Shown here in pieces: positions 56,551-64,000 of a stretch of DNA of 64,000 nt; the stretch's first letter is position 1, and the number at the start of each line of letters is the position of its first letter. The notes under the pieces are model-generated. The model saw only the letters and a program-made list of their open reading frames with translations, was not told the origin of the DNA and did no database searches. Location of the stretch: NCBI RefSeq assembly GCF_020531985.1, contig NZ_JAJAVQ010000001.1, positions 868,001 through 932,000 of the forward strand, read 5' to 3'. This DNA comes from Rheinheimera aquimaris (lineage in GTDB: Bacteria; Pseudomonadota; Gammaproteobacteria; Enterobacterales; Alteromonadaceae). Made by a program: the position numbers and the translations under genes.

Positions 56551-56981
56551 CCGCAGCCGCCGACGCCATCACCGCTTTATTAAACCAGCAACAGCAGCAT
56601 CTGGATGAGCTGCTGTTGCTGTTGCGGCAAGAACTTGCCGCCCTGTCCAACCGCGACATCAATGAGCTGGAACGTATCACCAGCGCTAAAGCTGTTGTGC
56701 TACAACAACTGCAGCAAGCAGATCATCAGCTGGCGCAAGCCCCCGAGCTGGAAAGCATGAAACAGCAAGACTGGTTTAAACAGCTGGTTACTAACATCGA
56801 CCAGCAATTAGAACAGTGTAAACGCCATAACGATATCAATCAGCAAACGCTGGAACAAAGCCAGCTGACACTGGCCCGCTTTAAAACTGAGCTGCTGGCC
56901 AGCAGAGGCAAATCCGGCCTTACCTATACCAATAAGGGTATGCCCACAGTAGACAATAAAGGCAAAGGCATTAAAGCTTAA
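56547..56981 (+). CDS. flgN: Junction-protein chaperone FlgN
   Basis: FlgN chaperones FlgK and FlgL for export. The 144-residue, fully helical, Leu/Gln-rich cytosolic protein ends with the conserved FlgN tail region SRGKSGLTYTNKGMP. It is coupled to flgM by a 4-bp overlap. Sequence conservation is low; operon position makes the call firm. It is convergent with flgP, 16 bases between stops. Confidence 0.92.
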   Translation: MTAAADAITALLNQQQQHLDELLLLLRQELAALSNRDINELERITSAKAVVLQQLQQADHQLAQAPELESMKQQDWFKQLVTNIDQQLEQCKRHNDINQQTLEQSQLTLARFKTELLASRGKSGLTYTNKGMPTVDNKGKGIKA

Positions 56982-56997
56982 GCAGCAGACATTAACC

Positions 56998-57456
56998 TTA
57001 GTAATACCTGACGCTTTTAATGGTTTGTTGTGGCCGCGTATTCTGATACAGATAATAAACCTGCTCGAAATCAAGCTCCAATTCGGTAACATACACATCA
57101 TCAACAGCATAGGTTTTTACTACCCTGGCGCCGTTAATCACCCCTTTAACCGAAGCAGACAAGTGCTCATTCGTCAGTACCATGTCCTGCAGCTGATTGT
57201 TGGCGTCAATTTTTTGGCCATATACCATTTCTGTCAGTTCTTTATAGGCGTCGAGCTTGGACGCTTTCATGGCTTGTAACATCTTTTGCTGCTTGTCATT
57301 ACTCAGCTGTGCACTGATAGGCGCATAGCCCACAGCCCGCAGCAGCGGAAACGATTCCGGCTTTACATCTGCATATTCTATATGCTTGTTATAAAGCGCA
57401 GAACAACCACTTAGCAGCACACTGCCAGCCAATGTAAGGCTTAACCACAGTTTCAT
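56998..57456 (-). CDS. flgP: LPP20-family flagellar lipoprotein FlgP
   Basis: FlgP is an outer-membrane lipoprotein needed for polar flagellar motility in Vibrio and forms part of basal-body disk structures. I start at the ATG at 57456 (GGAGG 4 bases upstream; a longer frame to 57498 has no ribosome-binding site). The 152-residue precursor has the lipobox LLSGC with C18, and the LPP20 core AVGYAPIS ... KLDAYKELTEMVYGQKIDANNQLQDM. No flgO gene is seen next to it. A sigma-54 promoter lies 61 bases upstream. Confidence 0.88.
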   Translation of the reverse strand: MKLWLSLTLAGSVLLSGCSALYNKHIEYADVKPESFPLLRAVGYAPISAQLSNDKQQKMLQAMKASKLDAYKELTEMVYGQKIDANNQLQDMVLTNEHLSASVKGVINGARVVKTYAVDDVYVTELELDFEQVYYLYQNTRPQQTIKSVRYY

Positions 57457-57516
57457 ATAACCTCCGTTCCATCCACCCGTTTTTATTAAAGGGGGCATCT
57501 TATACGGTATTACGTC

Positions 57517-57532
57517 AGCAAAATTCGGGCCA
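57517..57532 (-). promoter_or_regulatory. Sigma-54 promoter of flgP
   Basis: Minus strand reads TGGCCCGAATTTTGCT, with GG and GC at sigma-54 spacing. It is back to back with the flgT promoter, 6 bases apart. Confidence 0.83.
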
Positions 57533-57538
57533 GCATTC

Positions 57539-57554
57539 AGGCACGCATTTTGCT
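57539..57554 (+). promoter_or_regulatory. Sigma-54 promoter of flgT
   Basis: Plus strand reads AGGCACGCATTTTGCT; the -24 box lacks only its first T and GG/GC spacing is exact. Transcription would start about 12 bases after the -12 box, leaving about 20 bases of leader before the flgT ATG. Confidence 0.8.
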
Positions 57555-57585
57555 TTGTTGGTGTAAGTATTTACCGGGTGAAAAA

Positions 57586-58725
57586 ATGATGAAACGACAT
57601 CTTATTATCAGTGTGCTAGGCGCAGCCCTGCTAAGCTTGCCAGGTCAGGCTGCCTGGTATGAAGCGACCGGCCAGGCTTTTATAAGCCAGGGAGATGTGG
57701 AACAGGCCAGGCAGCAGGCAATTGACGATGCCGTAAAACGTGCTGCGCTTGCCGCCGGCGCCAGTGTCCGCAGCACGCAGGTAGTATTAAATGGCGTATT
57801 ACAGCAAGAGCAGCTTGGCGTCAGCAGCCAGGGCGAGATCAAACAGCTGCAGCTTATCACTGAGCAGCAACAAGACGATTTGATCACGGTAACGTTAAGG
57901 CTGGATATTGAAGCACAGGGCAGCAGCTGTGAAGGCAATATATACCGTAAACCGCTGCTACTGAGCCAGGTGCAGCTGCACGCCAGGCAAGATGCAATTT
58001 ATGGCCAGTTATTTGAGCTCGGTGCCGATGTGACAAATCAGCTAAAGCTGCATATGCAGGATTACAGCCCGGCGGCACTGGTTAAACCTATGCAGCAAAG
58101 CGTGACGGCACAGCAGTTGGTGTACCCGGATACCGATCGCATGTTCCGCCAGGGTAACCAGTATATACTGCTGGCACAAATTAATGATTTATCATTGGGC
58201 CAAAGCACCAACCGCTTCTGGCAACAGTCGCAAAAAGAGCGCTTTTTCTCGCTGCAGGTAAACCTCTACGACTTGTTTGAACAACACCTGGTGTTCCAGC
58301 AGGAGTACCGCACCAGCGCCAGCTGGCCGTACGAAAGCAAAAGCACCCCGGCCAGCCACAGTCAGGCATTCTGGCAAATGCCGTACGGTCAGAAAATTGA
58401 CCATCTGTTATCTGCTGTAGCAGAAGATGTGCAGCGCCAGTTACAGTGCGAGCCGTTACTCAGCAGCATACGCCAGGTAAAAGATAATCAGGTAATGCTG
58501 GAAATTGGCAAAATACACGGCTTGCAACCGGGCGACGAGTTACAGCTGTTTCAGCTGCAGCGTCACCCTACCAGCCCCGGTATCAAACGTTTGATTAAAG
58601 AAGCCGTCAGCCTGAAGGTAACGGACCTTAGCGAGCAGCACGCCTGGGCCAGCGGCAGCACTAAGCTGCTGAAACATATTCAGCAAGGCGATATTGTAAG
58701 TGTGCGGAAAATAGCCAGTTATTAA
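57586..58725 (+). CDS. flgT: Flagellar H-ring protein FlgT
   Basis: FlgT builds the outer H ring around the LP ring in Na+-driven polar flagella and helps anchor MotX/MotY. I choose the ATG at 57586 (ATGATG) instead of 57550; this gives a 380-residue precursor with a good signal peptide (HLIISVLGAALLSLPGQAAW). The N-terminal domain has ATGQAFISQGDVEQARQQAIDDAVKRAALAAGASV; the C-terminal domain has IGKIHGLQPGDELQLFQ. Divergent from flgP, sharing a promoter region. Confidence 0.9.
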   Translation: MMKRHLIISVLGAALLSLPGQAAWYEATGQAFISQGDVEQARQQAIDDAVKRAALAAGASVRSTQVVLNGVLQQEQLGVSSQGEIKQLQLITEQQQDDLITVTLRLDIEAQGSSCEGNIYRKPLLLSQVQLHARQDAIYGQLFELGADVTNQLKLHMQDYSPAALVKPMQQSVTAQQLVYPDTDRMFRQGNQYILLAQINDLSLGQSTNRFWQQSQKERFFSLQVNLYDLFEQHLVFQQEYRTSASWPYESKSTPASHSQAFWQMPYGQKIDHLLSAVAEDVQRQLQCEPLLSSIRQVKDNQVMLEIGKIHGLQPGDELQLFQLQRHPTSPGIKRLIKEAVSLKVTDLSEQHAWASGSTKLLKHIQQGDIVSVRKIASY

Positions 58726-58772
58726 GGTTCAGGTTTCCAATCACTTACCGGTCTGTTAGAATTTCGCCGCGT

Positions 58773-58847
58773 TGCCCCATAGTTAAATGGATATAACGGC
58801 CCCCTCCTAAGGGGCAGTTACAGGTTCGATTCCTGTTGGGGCAGCCA
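58773..58847 (+). tRNA. tRNA-Arg (anticodon CCT)
   Basis: The full cloverleaf can be drawn. The 7-bp acceptor stem is TGCCCCA/TGGGGCA (58773-58779 with 58837-58843), with discriminator G and an encoded CCA at 58845-58847. The 4-bp D stem is GTTA/TAAC. The anticodon stem GCCCC/GGGGC encloses the loop CTCCTAA with anticodon CCT at 58806-58808. The T arm is ACAGG-TTCGATT-CCTGT. It reads AGG codons. The U-A first acceptor pair is unusual but pairs. This tRNA is a frequent integration site for tyrosine-recombinase elements. Confidence 0.95.
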
Positions 58848-59029
58848 TTAGCCAGTTCAACCCCGTCTAAACTGGTCTGTCTCCCAACAAAAACTCAATA
58901 TATATCAATACTTAGCTGTCTTTATTAGTCTTACGTGGTCTTACTTGGTCTAACGCTAGCAACGCGTTTTAGCACCACAGGAAGAACATGGAGCACGCTG
59001 TGGTTTTTCTGTGGTTCTATGGAGCCAAA
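58848..59029. other. Gap between tRNA-Arg and integrase remnant
   Basis: No gene is seen. A short inverted repeat CCAGTT/AACTGG (58852-58875) follows the tRNA without a T-run. The stretch GTCTTACGTGGTCTTACTTG contains a small direct repeat of GGTCTTAC. No copy of the tRNA 3' end was found further downstream in the window, so no att boundary can be marked. Confidence 0.5.
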
Positions 59030-59326
59030 ATGCCTAGAAAAATCATCCCCTTAAGCGACACAATTATTCGAAACAGTAAACCACAAAAAACAACCTATGC
59101 GCTGTTTGATGGTGATGGTTTACTGCTAAGAATAACGATTCATGGAACAAAAGTCTGGTACTTCAACTACTTTCGACCACAGCAATCGAGACGGAATAAC
59201 TTGAAGCTCGGGAATTACCCGGCCCTTTCATTAGCAGCAGCACGCAAAACTGTAGCAGCATATGGACTTCCCCTAATCTCATACGCACGTCAAAATGAAA
59301 ATTTCAGTATTTGCGACTCTAGGTAA
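59030..59326 (+). pseudogene. Truncated tyrosine recombinase (DUF4102-type phage/island integrase N-terminus)
   Basis: The 98-codon frame from the ATG at 59030 reads MPRKIIPLSDTIIRNSKPQK, then YALFDGDGLLLRI, KVWYFNYFRP and LKLGNYPALSLAAARKTV, the arm-binding/DUF4102 domain of P4-like integrases. It breaks off at about residue 83, followed by unrelated sequence and a stop. The core-binding and catalytic domains (about 300 further residues with R, H, R, Y) are missing. It points away from tRNA-Arg as an island integrase would. A longer in-frame start at 58988 is less family-like. Confidence 0.85.
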
Positions 59327-59373
59327 AGCTGGCTCTAACTCACCTGGAAAAGCCAACAAAATCTATTAGCCAT

Positions 59374-60192
59374 TTACGCAGCCAGAGTTTTGCTGCTTTT
59401 GGGCCATACGCTCGCCGCTAAATCTATTGCCTGCGGGTGTCTGAGTACTACTTCGCCAACCATGATTAAGCAAGGAGATTTTAGAGCCATGTTCTGTGCA
59501 TCAACCAATGCTGCAGAAAGCGTGCTTAGCAAACACCTTTGCTCTGGACGACTGCCATTTTCCACCAACAGCAGCGGCCAATCGGCGGCCAGGCCATGTG
59601 CTATAAGCTGCTTACAAATCTCTTCAAGCGCACGGAGCCCCATATAAAACACCAGTGTTTGACCGGGTTTGGCCAGACTGGCCCAGTCTTGCCCGGTATT
59701 GCAGTCTTTATCTACTGCACTGATAAAGCGCAATTGCTGAGCGACCCCCCGTTCCGTCAGCGGTATACCACTTGACGCTGCACAGCCTGATGCAGCACTA
59801 ATACCCGGCACTATTTGCCAGCTAACACCAGCCTTACTCAGTACATCCAGCTCTTCTGCTAAGCGTCCGAAAATCGCCGGATCACCGCCTTTTAACCGCA
59901 CCACCCTTAATCCCTGACGCGCCAATTTCAGTAACAAAGCACCAATTTGTGCCTGAGAGCAGCTATGTTGGCCGCGGCTTTTGCCGACATCAAATCGCTG
60001 ACAATCTGCTGGGATCAAAGCCAGCACCTCAGTGCTAACCAGACGATCATAAACAACAGCATCAGCTTGCTGGATCAGGTTTAAAGCGCGCAGAGTCAGT
60101 AAATCTGCTGCCCCAGGGCCAGCGCCTACCAACGCCACTTCGCCTGATTTGCCTGAATGCCCTACGTCTGAGTTTTGATGAGTAACTAACAT
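59374..60192 (-). CDS. cobA: Uroporphyrinogen-III C-methyltransferase CobA
   Basis: The enzyme adds two methyl groups from S-adenosylmethionine to uroporphyrinogen III to give precorrin-2, on the way to siroheme, the cofactor of assimilatory nitrite and sulfite reductases. The 272-residue protein carries VALVGAGPGAADLLTLRA (19-36), VVYDRLVS, VRLKGGDPAIFGR and the VPGISAASG and GIPLTERG boxes. The first 16 residues are an unconserved extension. It has no CysG N-terminal dehydrogenase/ferrochelatase domain. It follows nasA by 2 bases, so siroheme supply is co-expressed with nitrate assimilation. Confidence 0.93.
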   Translation of the reverse strand: MLVTHQNSDVGHSGKSGEVALVGAGPGAADLLTLRALNLIQQADAVVYDRLVSTEVLALIPADCQRFDVGKSRGQHSCSQAQIGALLLKLARQGLRVVRLKGGDPAIFGRLAEELDVLSKAGVSWQIVPGISAASGCAASSGIPLTERGVAQQLRFISAVDKDCNTGQDWASLAKPGQTLVFYMGLRALEEICKQLIAHGLAADWPLLLVENGSRPEQRCLLSTLSAALVDAQNMALKSPCLIMVGEVVLRHPQAIDLAASVWPKSSKTLAA

Positions 60193-60194
60193 AG

Positions 60195-62879
60195 CTAAGC
60201 TCCTTCGCTGGTAAGACTAAGCTGCTGGCGCAGCAACTGATTGAGTTCCGGTAAGCAGGATCCGCAATTGGTACCACACTGAAGTAATTTACCCAGTTTG
60301 GCCGTGCTGTCTGCACCGTTAGCAATAGCCCGGCATATCGCCTTGCTGCGTACACTAAAACAGCTACAAATCAGCGCACTGTTATCTATAGCACCGCTCT
60401 GATCTGCTCGTCCGCTGAGTAATTGCAGATGATTGTCTGTGCTAAATGACGCTGAAAATTGTTGATTAAGCCAGAGCGGATCAACCTCAACTAAATCTGT
60501 TCCGGCAAAAAGCACCCATTGCAGCTGTTTGTTCTCAACTGCTGCGGCGCGATAGCCTGTTAGCGCGTCGTGCCGGCTATCACGGCACGTCACACCAGGA
60601 ATAAACTGCAGTTGCTGTACCAGTTGCATTGGGTCAAGCCCCGCCATCAGGCCTACCCGGTAGCTTTGACAGTTGGCCAGCGGCATCCTGGCCAGATAAT
60701 GCTGGCTGAATACGGCTTGCTGCTCAGGCGATAAGGGTTCACGGGTAAACAGCAATATCTGCCAATCGGGCGACATTCTGCGTAGCGCTACCTGGCTTAG
60801 TTTAAGTGCAGGTTGGCCGGAGATTGGGTCTGTGTGCGCGGCGAACAGCACATCGGCTCTTGCCTGACTGGCAAACTGTGCGCTCCAGTGCATTGGCACA
60901 AACGTCTCGCCACTGCGTTGGCTATCACTTATTTCAGCGCGTACCAACATCTGGCCAGAGGCATTACTAAGTTGCACAAAATCACCGGCAGCTATGCCAT
61001 ACAAGGCCGCATCTGCGGGGTGCAAAGTCACAAACGGTTCTGAATAGTGCTGCATTAAGCTTACTGCACGTCCGGTGCGTGTCATCGTATGCCATTGGTC
61101 ACGTAAACGGCCGCTGTTTAACAACAATGGCGTCGCCGCGGATGGCAAACTAAGCGTCCTCTGATACACGGCAACAAATTGCGCTTTGCCACTAGCGGTA
61201 AAAAACTCGCCATCAGCAAATAAACGCGCTGTACCTTGTAACCTGTCCTCTGTAACCGGCCATTGCACAGGGTTGAGCTGTTGATATTGCGCAGCACTCA
61301 GATTAGCCAGAGCAGAAATATTAAAAGCACGCTGACCTTTGTTTTTATAGCCGGACAAAGCAGCATGTTCAGCAAAAATCTGGGCTGCACTGCTAAAATT
61401 AAAGCCTTGGCTGAAGCCCATAGCACGGGCGACGTCACAGATAATCTGCCAGTCGGCCTTGGCCTGCCCTGGCGCAGGGAGTAACGCACGTTGGCGCGAA
61501 ATGCAGCGCTCCGAATTGGTTACCGTACCGTCTTTTTCACTCCAACCAAGTGCTGGCAGTTTAATCGTAGCGAATGCCAACGTATCTGTATGCTGATACA
61601 TATCGCTTACAATCACCAGTGGACATCTGGCCAGAGCTGCTTTTATCCTGTCCGCTTGCGGCATACTCACTACCGGGTTGGTAGCCACTATCCAGACAGC
61701 CTTAACTTCGCCACGCTCAATGGCATCAAACAATTCTACGGCTTTGAAGCCAGGCTGTTGCACCAGATTGGGTGCCTGCCAGAACTCACCTACTAGGGCT
61801 TGCTGTGTTTTGTCACTGTAATCAATATGCGCGGCCAGTTGATTGGCCAAACCACCAACTTCGCGCCCCCCCATGGCATTGGGCTGACCGGTTAGCGAAA
61901 ACGGGCCTGAACCAGCTTTACCTATGCGGCCGGTGGCCAGATGGCAATTAATAATGGCGTTAACTTTATCAGTGCCATCGATGGCCTGATTTACCCCCTG
62001 AGAAAACAGCGTCAGACTAAGCGGTTGCTCTGTAAACCAACGGTAAAACTGCAATATCTGCTCTACCGGCAAATCGCAACCAGTAGCCACGAGTTCCACC
62101 GTCGATGCCTGCTGTTGTGCGCTTGCCAGCGCGCTTGCAAAGCCCTCGGTGTGCAGGTTGATAAAACGATGATCAAGTTTGCCCTGTTCCGCCAAAAAAC
62201 TCAGTAAGCCATTGAACAGCAGCACGTCACTGCCCGGTCGCAGCTTAAGATGTAGCTGCGCAGCCTCGCAACTTGCGCTGCGCCGCGGGTCTATTACCAC
62301 CAGCCTAGCATCATCGTTTGCTTGTATTACTGCCTGGATGCGGCCAAATAACACCGGATGGTTCCAGGCCATATTCGCCCCTACCAGCACGAACAACCTT
62401 GCTTGTTCAATATCGTTATAACAGCCAGGTACCACATCAGCACCAAAGGCCCTTTTATGCCCTGCTACAGTCGATGCCATACAGAGCCGGGAGTTAGTAT
62501 CGACATGCGGGCTGCCAATAAAGCCCTTCATCAGCTTGTTGGCAACATAGTAATCTTCGGTTAGCAACTGACCTGATAAATACATCGCCACTGCACCGGC
62601 ACCATGTTGCGCTATTATCTGCTGCAACCCTTCAGCCACAGCATTGATAGCTGTTGGCCAATCGCAATTTTCGCCATTAAGCTGCGGCACTAATAAGCGT
62701 CCTTTGTCGCCCAGGGTTTGCGCCAGAGCGCTGCCTTTTACACACAGCCTGCCGAAATTGGCCGGATGCGTGCTATCACCCGCAACGGTCACACCCTTAG
62801 CAGTTTCACTGGCGCAGATGCCACAGCCAACGCCACAATAAGGGCACGTAGTTAAGGTACGGGTTAAGATGTCGTTCAT
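60195..62879 (-). CDS. nasA: Assimilatory nitrate reductase catalytic subunit NasA
   Basis: NasA reduces nitrate to nitrite in the cytoplasm with a Mo-bis-MGD cofactor. The 894-residue protein begins with the [4Fe-4S] cysteines C12, C15, C19 and C46 (TCPYCGVGC ... RLCVKG). The molybdopterin oxidoreductase domain follows (SRLCMASTVAGHKRAFGADV with the likely Mo-ligand cysteine), then the dinucleotide-binding domain (about 590-700). A C-terminal BFD-like [2Fe-2S] domain (ICSCFSVRS ... CGTNCGSCLPEL) completes it. There is no Tat signal. It is first gene of the nasA-cobA transcript behind the leader at 62909-63028; no good ribosome-binding site is close to this ATG. Confidence 0.95.
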   Translation of the reverse strand: MNDILTRTLTTCPYCGVGCGICASETAKGVTVAGDSTHPANFGRLCVKGSALAQTLGDKGRLLVPQLNGENCDWPTAINAVAEGLQQIIAQHGAGAVAMYLSGQLLTEDYYVANKLMKGFIGSPHVDTNSRLCMASTVAGHKRAFGADVVPGCYNDIEQARLFVLVGANMAWNHPVLFGRIQAVIQANDDARLVVIDPRRSASCEAAQLHLKLRPGSDVLLFNGLLSFLAEQGKLDHRFINLHTEGFASALASAQQQASTVELVATGCDLPVEQILQFYRWFTEQPLSLTLFSQGVNQAIDGTDKVNAIINCHLATGRIGKAGSGPFSLTGQPNAMGGREVGGLANQLAAHIDYSDKTQQALVGEFWQAPNLVQQPGFKAVELFDAIERGEVKAVWIVATNPVVSMPQADRIKAALARCPLVIVSDMYQHTDTLAFATIKLPALGWSEKDGTVTNSERCISRQRALLPAPGQAKADWQIICDVARAMGFSQGFNFSSAAQIFAEHAALSGYKNKGQRAFNISALANLSAAQYQQLNPVQWPVTEDRLQGTARLFADGEFFTASGKAQFVAVYQRTLSLPSAATPLLLNSGRLRDQWHTMTRTGRAVSLMQHYSEPFVTLHPADAALYGIAAGDFVQLSNASGQMLVRAEISDSQRSGETFVPMHWSAQFASQARADVLFAAHTDPISGQPALKLSQVALRRMSPDWQILLFTREPLSPEQQAVFSQHYLARMPLANCQSYRVGLMAGLDPMQLVQQLQFIPGVTCRDSRHDALTGYRAAAVENKQLQWVLFAGTDLVEVDPLWLNQQFSASFSTDNHLQLLSGRADQSGAIDNSALICSCFSVRSKAICRAIANGADSTAKLGKLLQCGTNCGSCLPELNQLLRQQLSLTSEGA

Positions 62880-62908
62880 ATGCTATGACCATCTCCGGAT
62901 AACAGACG

Positions 62909-62959
62909 AAAAAAAAGCGCCCGCTGTATCAGCCGGAAAACCGGAGACACAGCGAGCGC
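62909..62959 (-). terminator. Leader terminator (attenuator) upstream of nasA
   Basis: On the minus strand the arm 62946-62959 pairs with 62917-62930 (14 positions, one mismatch and one G-U). An inner CCGG/CCGG extends the stem around TTTT. The stem is followed by eight Ts (62916-62909). It lies inside the nasA leader, 30 bases before the start codon, so transcription should stop here unless the stem is prevented. Confidence 0.88.
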
Positions 62960-62977
62960 CATTGCTCGTGAAGCTGT
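62949..62977 (-). promoter_or_regulatory. ANTAR-target hairpin (antiterminator) in the nasA leader
   Basis: In the nasA RNA, CGAGC and GCUCG form a 5-bp stem closing the hexaloop AAUGGC (62963-62958), extended by ACAG/CUGU across a one-sided bulge. A at loop position 1 and G at position 4 are the features recognised by ANTAR proteins such as NasR and EutV. Its 3' arm is also the 5' arm of the terminator, so the two cannot form together. The first of the usual two hairpins is not clear. Confidence 0.72.
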
Positions 62978-63012
62978 TGTTTTATTATTACATCTTAGTA
63001 CAGTAAAGGTTT

Positions 63013-63028
63013 TGCAAGCTCAATGCCA
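63013..63028 (-). promoter_or_regulatory. Sigma-54 promoter of nasA-cobA
   Basis: Minus strand reads TGGCATTGAGCTTGCA: GG/GC at exact spacing, intact TTGCA. Start point near 63002 gives a leader of about 120 bases that contains the hairpins. NtrC is the expected activator (nitrogen limitation), by analogy with Klebsiella nas. Confidence 0.83.
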
Positions 63029-63188
63029 ATTAACAATTTCATTTATATTCAATCAGATATATAAACCTCATCGCTGCACCACTTGGTTTTCACGCTTTAG
63101 CACAGTGCAACTTGCACCAAATAAAGGCATTTCATCACTGTTAAGCCAACCGTAAACACTGCCATTACGCCGCCAGCCCAGCCACGGC

Positions 63189-63848
63189 GTGAAACCGGGT
63201 GCAGTGGAACAGCTTTTGCTTCAGCATGCTTACTTCAAAATAAAAGCAGATAGCAGTACCGTGGATAAAAAGCCGTTATCAGTGATGCTGGTAGATGATG
63301 AAACCGAGCGGGCTCTGCTGGTAGAGCAAGCTTTGGCGCAGCATGGATATCAGGTGGTATGTCAGCTGAGCAGCACAGCTTCACTGCGCTATCACGTTGA
63401 ACGCGTACAGCCCGACATCATCATTATTGATATGGACTCACCCGATCGCGATACGCTGGAACATATGACAGTGATTAGCCAGCATAACCCCCGGCCTATC
63501 GTGTTTTTTGCCAACCACGATGATAATCCTGACAGCATTAAACTGGCTATACAGGCCGGTGTCAGCGCCTATATTGTCGATGGTTTAACAGCAAAACGGG
63601 TAAAACCCATTATCGACGTTGCCGTGGCCCGGTTTAACGAGTTCCAGCAATTGCGTCACCAACTGCACAACAGTCAAAGCCAGTTAGCGGAGCAACAACT
63701 GATTGATAAAGCCAAGCGTCTGCTGATTAAAAAGCAGCAAATGGACGAAGCCAAAGCTTTTAGTACGCTGCGCAAGCTGGCAATGGACCGGCAACAAAAA
63801 ATGGCTGATGTCGCCAAAGATGTGATCACTATTCTGGAGGCACTATGA
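63189..63848 (+). CDS. nasT: NasT-type ANTAR antiterminator
   Basis: NasT is an RNA-binding response-regulator-like protein that allows read-through of nas leaders; it is held inactive by NasS in the absence of nitrate. The protein has a receiver-like domain (about 30-145) with VMLVDDETE and IIIIDMDSP. The C-terminal ANTAR domain (about 155-215) contains [34 protein letters not shown]. The given start is a GTG; the first 28 residues are not family-like, and an in-frame GTG at 63261 is an alternative. It overlaps the next gene by 4 bp. Confidence 0.9.
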   Translation: MKPGAVEQLLLQHAYFKIKADSSTVDKKPLSVMLVDDETERALLVEQALAQHGYQVVCQLSSTASLRYHVERVQPDIIIIDMDSPDRDTLEHMTVISQHNPRPIVFFANHDDNPDSIKLAIQAGVSAYIVDGLTAKRVKPIIDVAVARFNEFQQLRHQLHNSQSQLAEQQLIDKAKRLLIKKQQMDEAKAFSTLRKLAMDRQQKMADVAKDVITILEAL

Positions 63849-64000
63849 CCATGCTGTATCAACCAGAGCTACGCAGTTTAACCTTAGGTTTCGTGCCATT
63901 GCTGGACGCTGCTCCCTTAATAGTGGCAAAAGAGTCAGGGCTGTTTAGCGTACAAGGCCTGGATGTAACTTTGCAACGCGAAGCGACCTGGGCCAGTATC
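63845..64000 (+). CDS. nasS: Start of NasS/NrtA-like nitrate-binding protein (cut by window end)
   Basis: The first 52 codons are visible. [20 protein letters not shown] with [22 protein letters not shown] is the N-terminus of the CmpA/NrtA substrate-binding family. There is no signal peptide, which favours the cytoplasmic sensor NasS over the periplasmic transporter protein NrtA. The ATG overlaps the nasT stop (ATGA), as expected for a NasS-NasT regulatory pair. The rest lies outside the window. Confidence 0.78.
   Translation, partial: MTMLYQPELRSLTLGFVPLLDAAPLIVAKESGLFSVQGLDVTLQREATWASI

Larger units (their letters stand above)
62880..63188. promoter_or_regulatory. nasA/nasT divergent control region
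   Basis: This 309-base gene-free stretch holds, from nasA outwards, the intrinsic terminator hairpin, the ANTAR-type hairpin and a sigma-54 promoter of nasA. Further out are possible NtrC-type half sites: TGCACCA at 63075-63081 and 63113-63119, the second overlapping the 13-base palindrome GTGCAACTTGCAC at 63105-63117. Their distance (about 60-100 bases upstream of the sigma-54 promoter) suits an enhancer, but the matches are imperfect. No clear promoter for nasT was found. Confidence 0.6.

Noticed and set aside
58848-59380. attL/attR repeat of the tRNA-Arg 3' end
   Set aside because: No second copy of the tRNA 3' sequence was found near the integrase remnant, so no attachment site can be claimed.
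63105-63117. Perfect NtrC binding site (palindrome GTGCAACTTGCAC)
   Set aside because: The palindrome is real, but its spacing differs from the NtrC consensus (GCACCA N3 TGGTGC); kept only as a possible half-site region.

Overview
This window comes from a motile gammaproteobacterium, most likely an Alteromonadales-type marine or aquatic bacterium (Rheinheimera/Arsukibacterium/Alishewanella-like; this is an inference from gene order and protein style, not a database result). About 57 kb is one polar-flagellum superlocus organised much as in Vibrio and Shewanella. It is interrupted by a 25 kb glycan-synthesis island and followed by a tRNA/integrase scar and a nitrate-assimilation locus.

Layout. 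(1) 62-9946, minus strand: fliJ-I-H-G-F-E (export ATPase, switch and MS ring), then the flagellar regulators flrC, flrB and flrA. (2) 10057-10854: a divergent flagellin paralogue. (3) 11056-18858, plus strand: a tight pseudaminic-acid operon (pseB, C, F, G, I, H), followed by an acyl carrier protein, an acyl-activating enzyme and a ketoreductase-like SDR, then a CDP-glycerol glycerophosphotransferase (to 20307). (4) 20304-35997, minus strand, with visibly lower GC over much of its length: glycosyltransferases, a GDP-perosamine synthase, a sugar N-formyltransferase, FkbM-type methyltransferases, gmd and fcl, a DUF1796 protein, a CDP-glycerol synthase, a Maf-type (DUF115) flagellin glycosyltransferase with an internally duplicated N-terminal region, and a CgeB-like glycosyltransferase. 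(5) 36059-54371, minus strand: FliT-like, fliS, fliD, flaG, four tandem flagellins, flgL, K, J, I, H, G, F, E, D, C, B and cheR; then cheV. (6) 55448-58725: flgA, flgM, flgN, flgP, flgT. (7) 58773-58847: tRNA-Arg(CCT) with a truncated tyrosine-recombinase gene beside it. (8) 59374-64000: cobA and nasA (minus) divergent from nasT and the start of a nasS-like gene (plus).

How it fits together. FlrA and FlrBC with sigma-54 should drive the promoters read here upstream of flrB, fliE, flgB, flgF, flgP and flgT. Sigma-28 promoters are readable upstream of flgM, flaG-fliD and three of the flagellins. FlgP and FlgT suggest an outer-membrane-associated basal-body ring of the kind used by Na+-driven polar flagella. 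The sugar genes should make CMP-pseudaminic acid, GDP-4-keto-6-deoxymannose with perosamine/N-formylperosamine and fucose branches, and CDP-glycerol. The Maf protein is the probable transferase of pseudaminic acid to flagellin. Part of the minus-strand cassette may instead serve O-antigen.

The nas locus carries a well-preserved regulatory leader: a sigma-54 promoter, a hairpin with an ANTAR-type hexaloop, and an overlapping intrinsic terminator. This matches control by the NasT-type antiterminator encoded divergently. No CRISPR array, rRNA gene or intact mobile element was seen.
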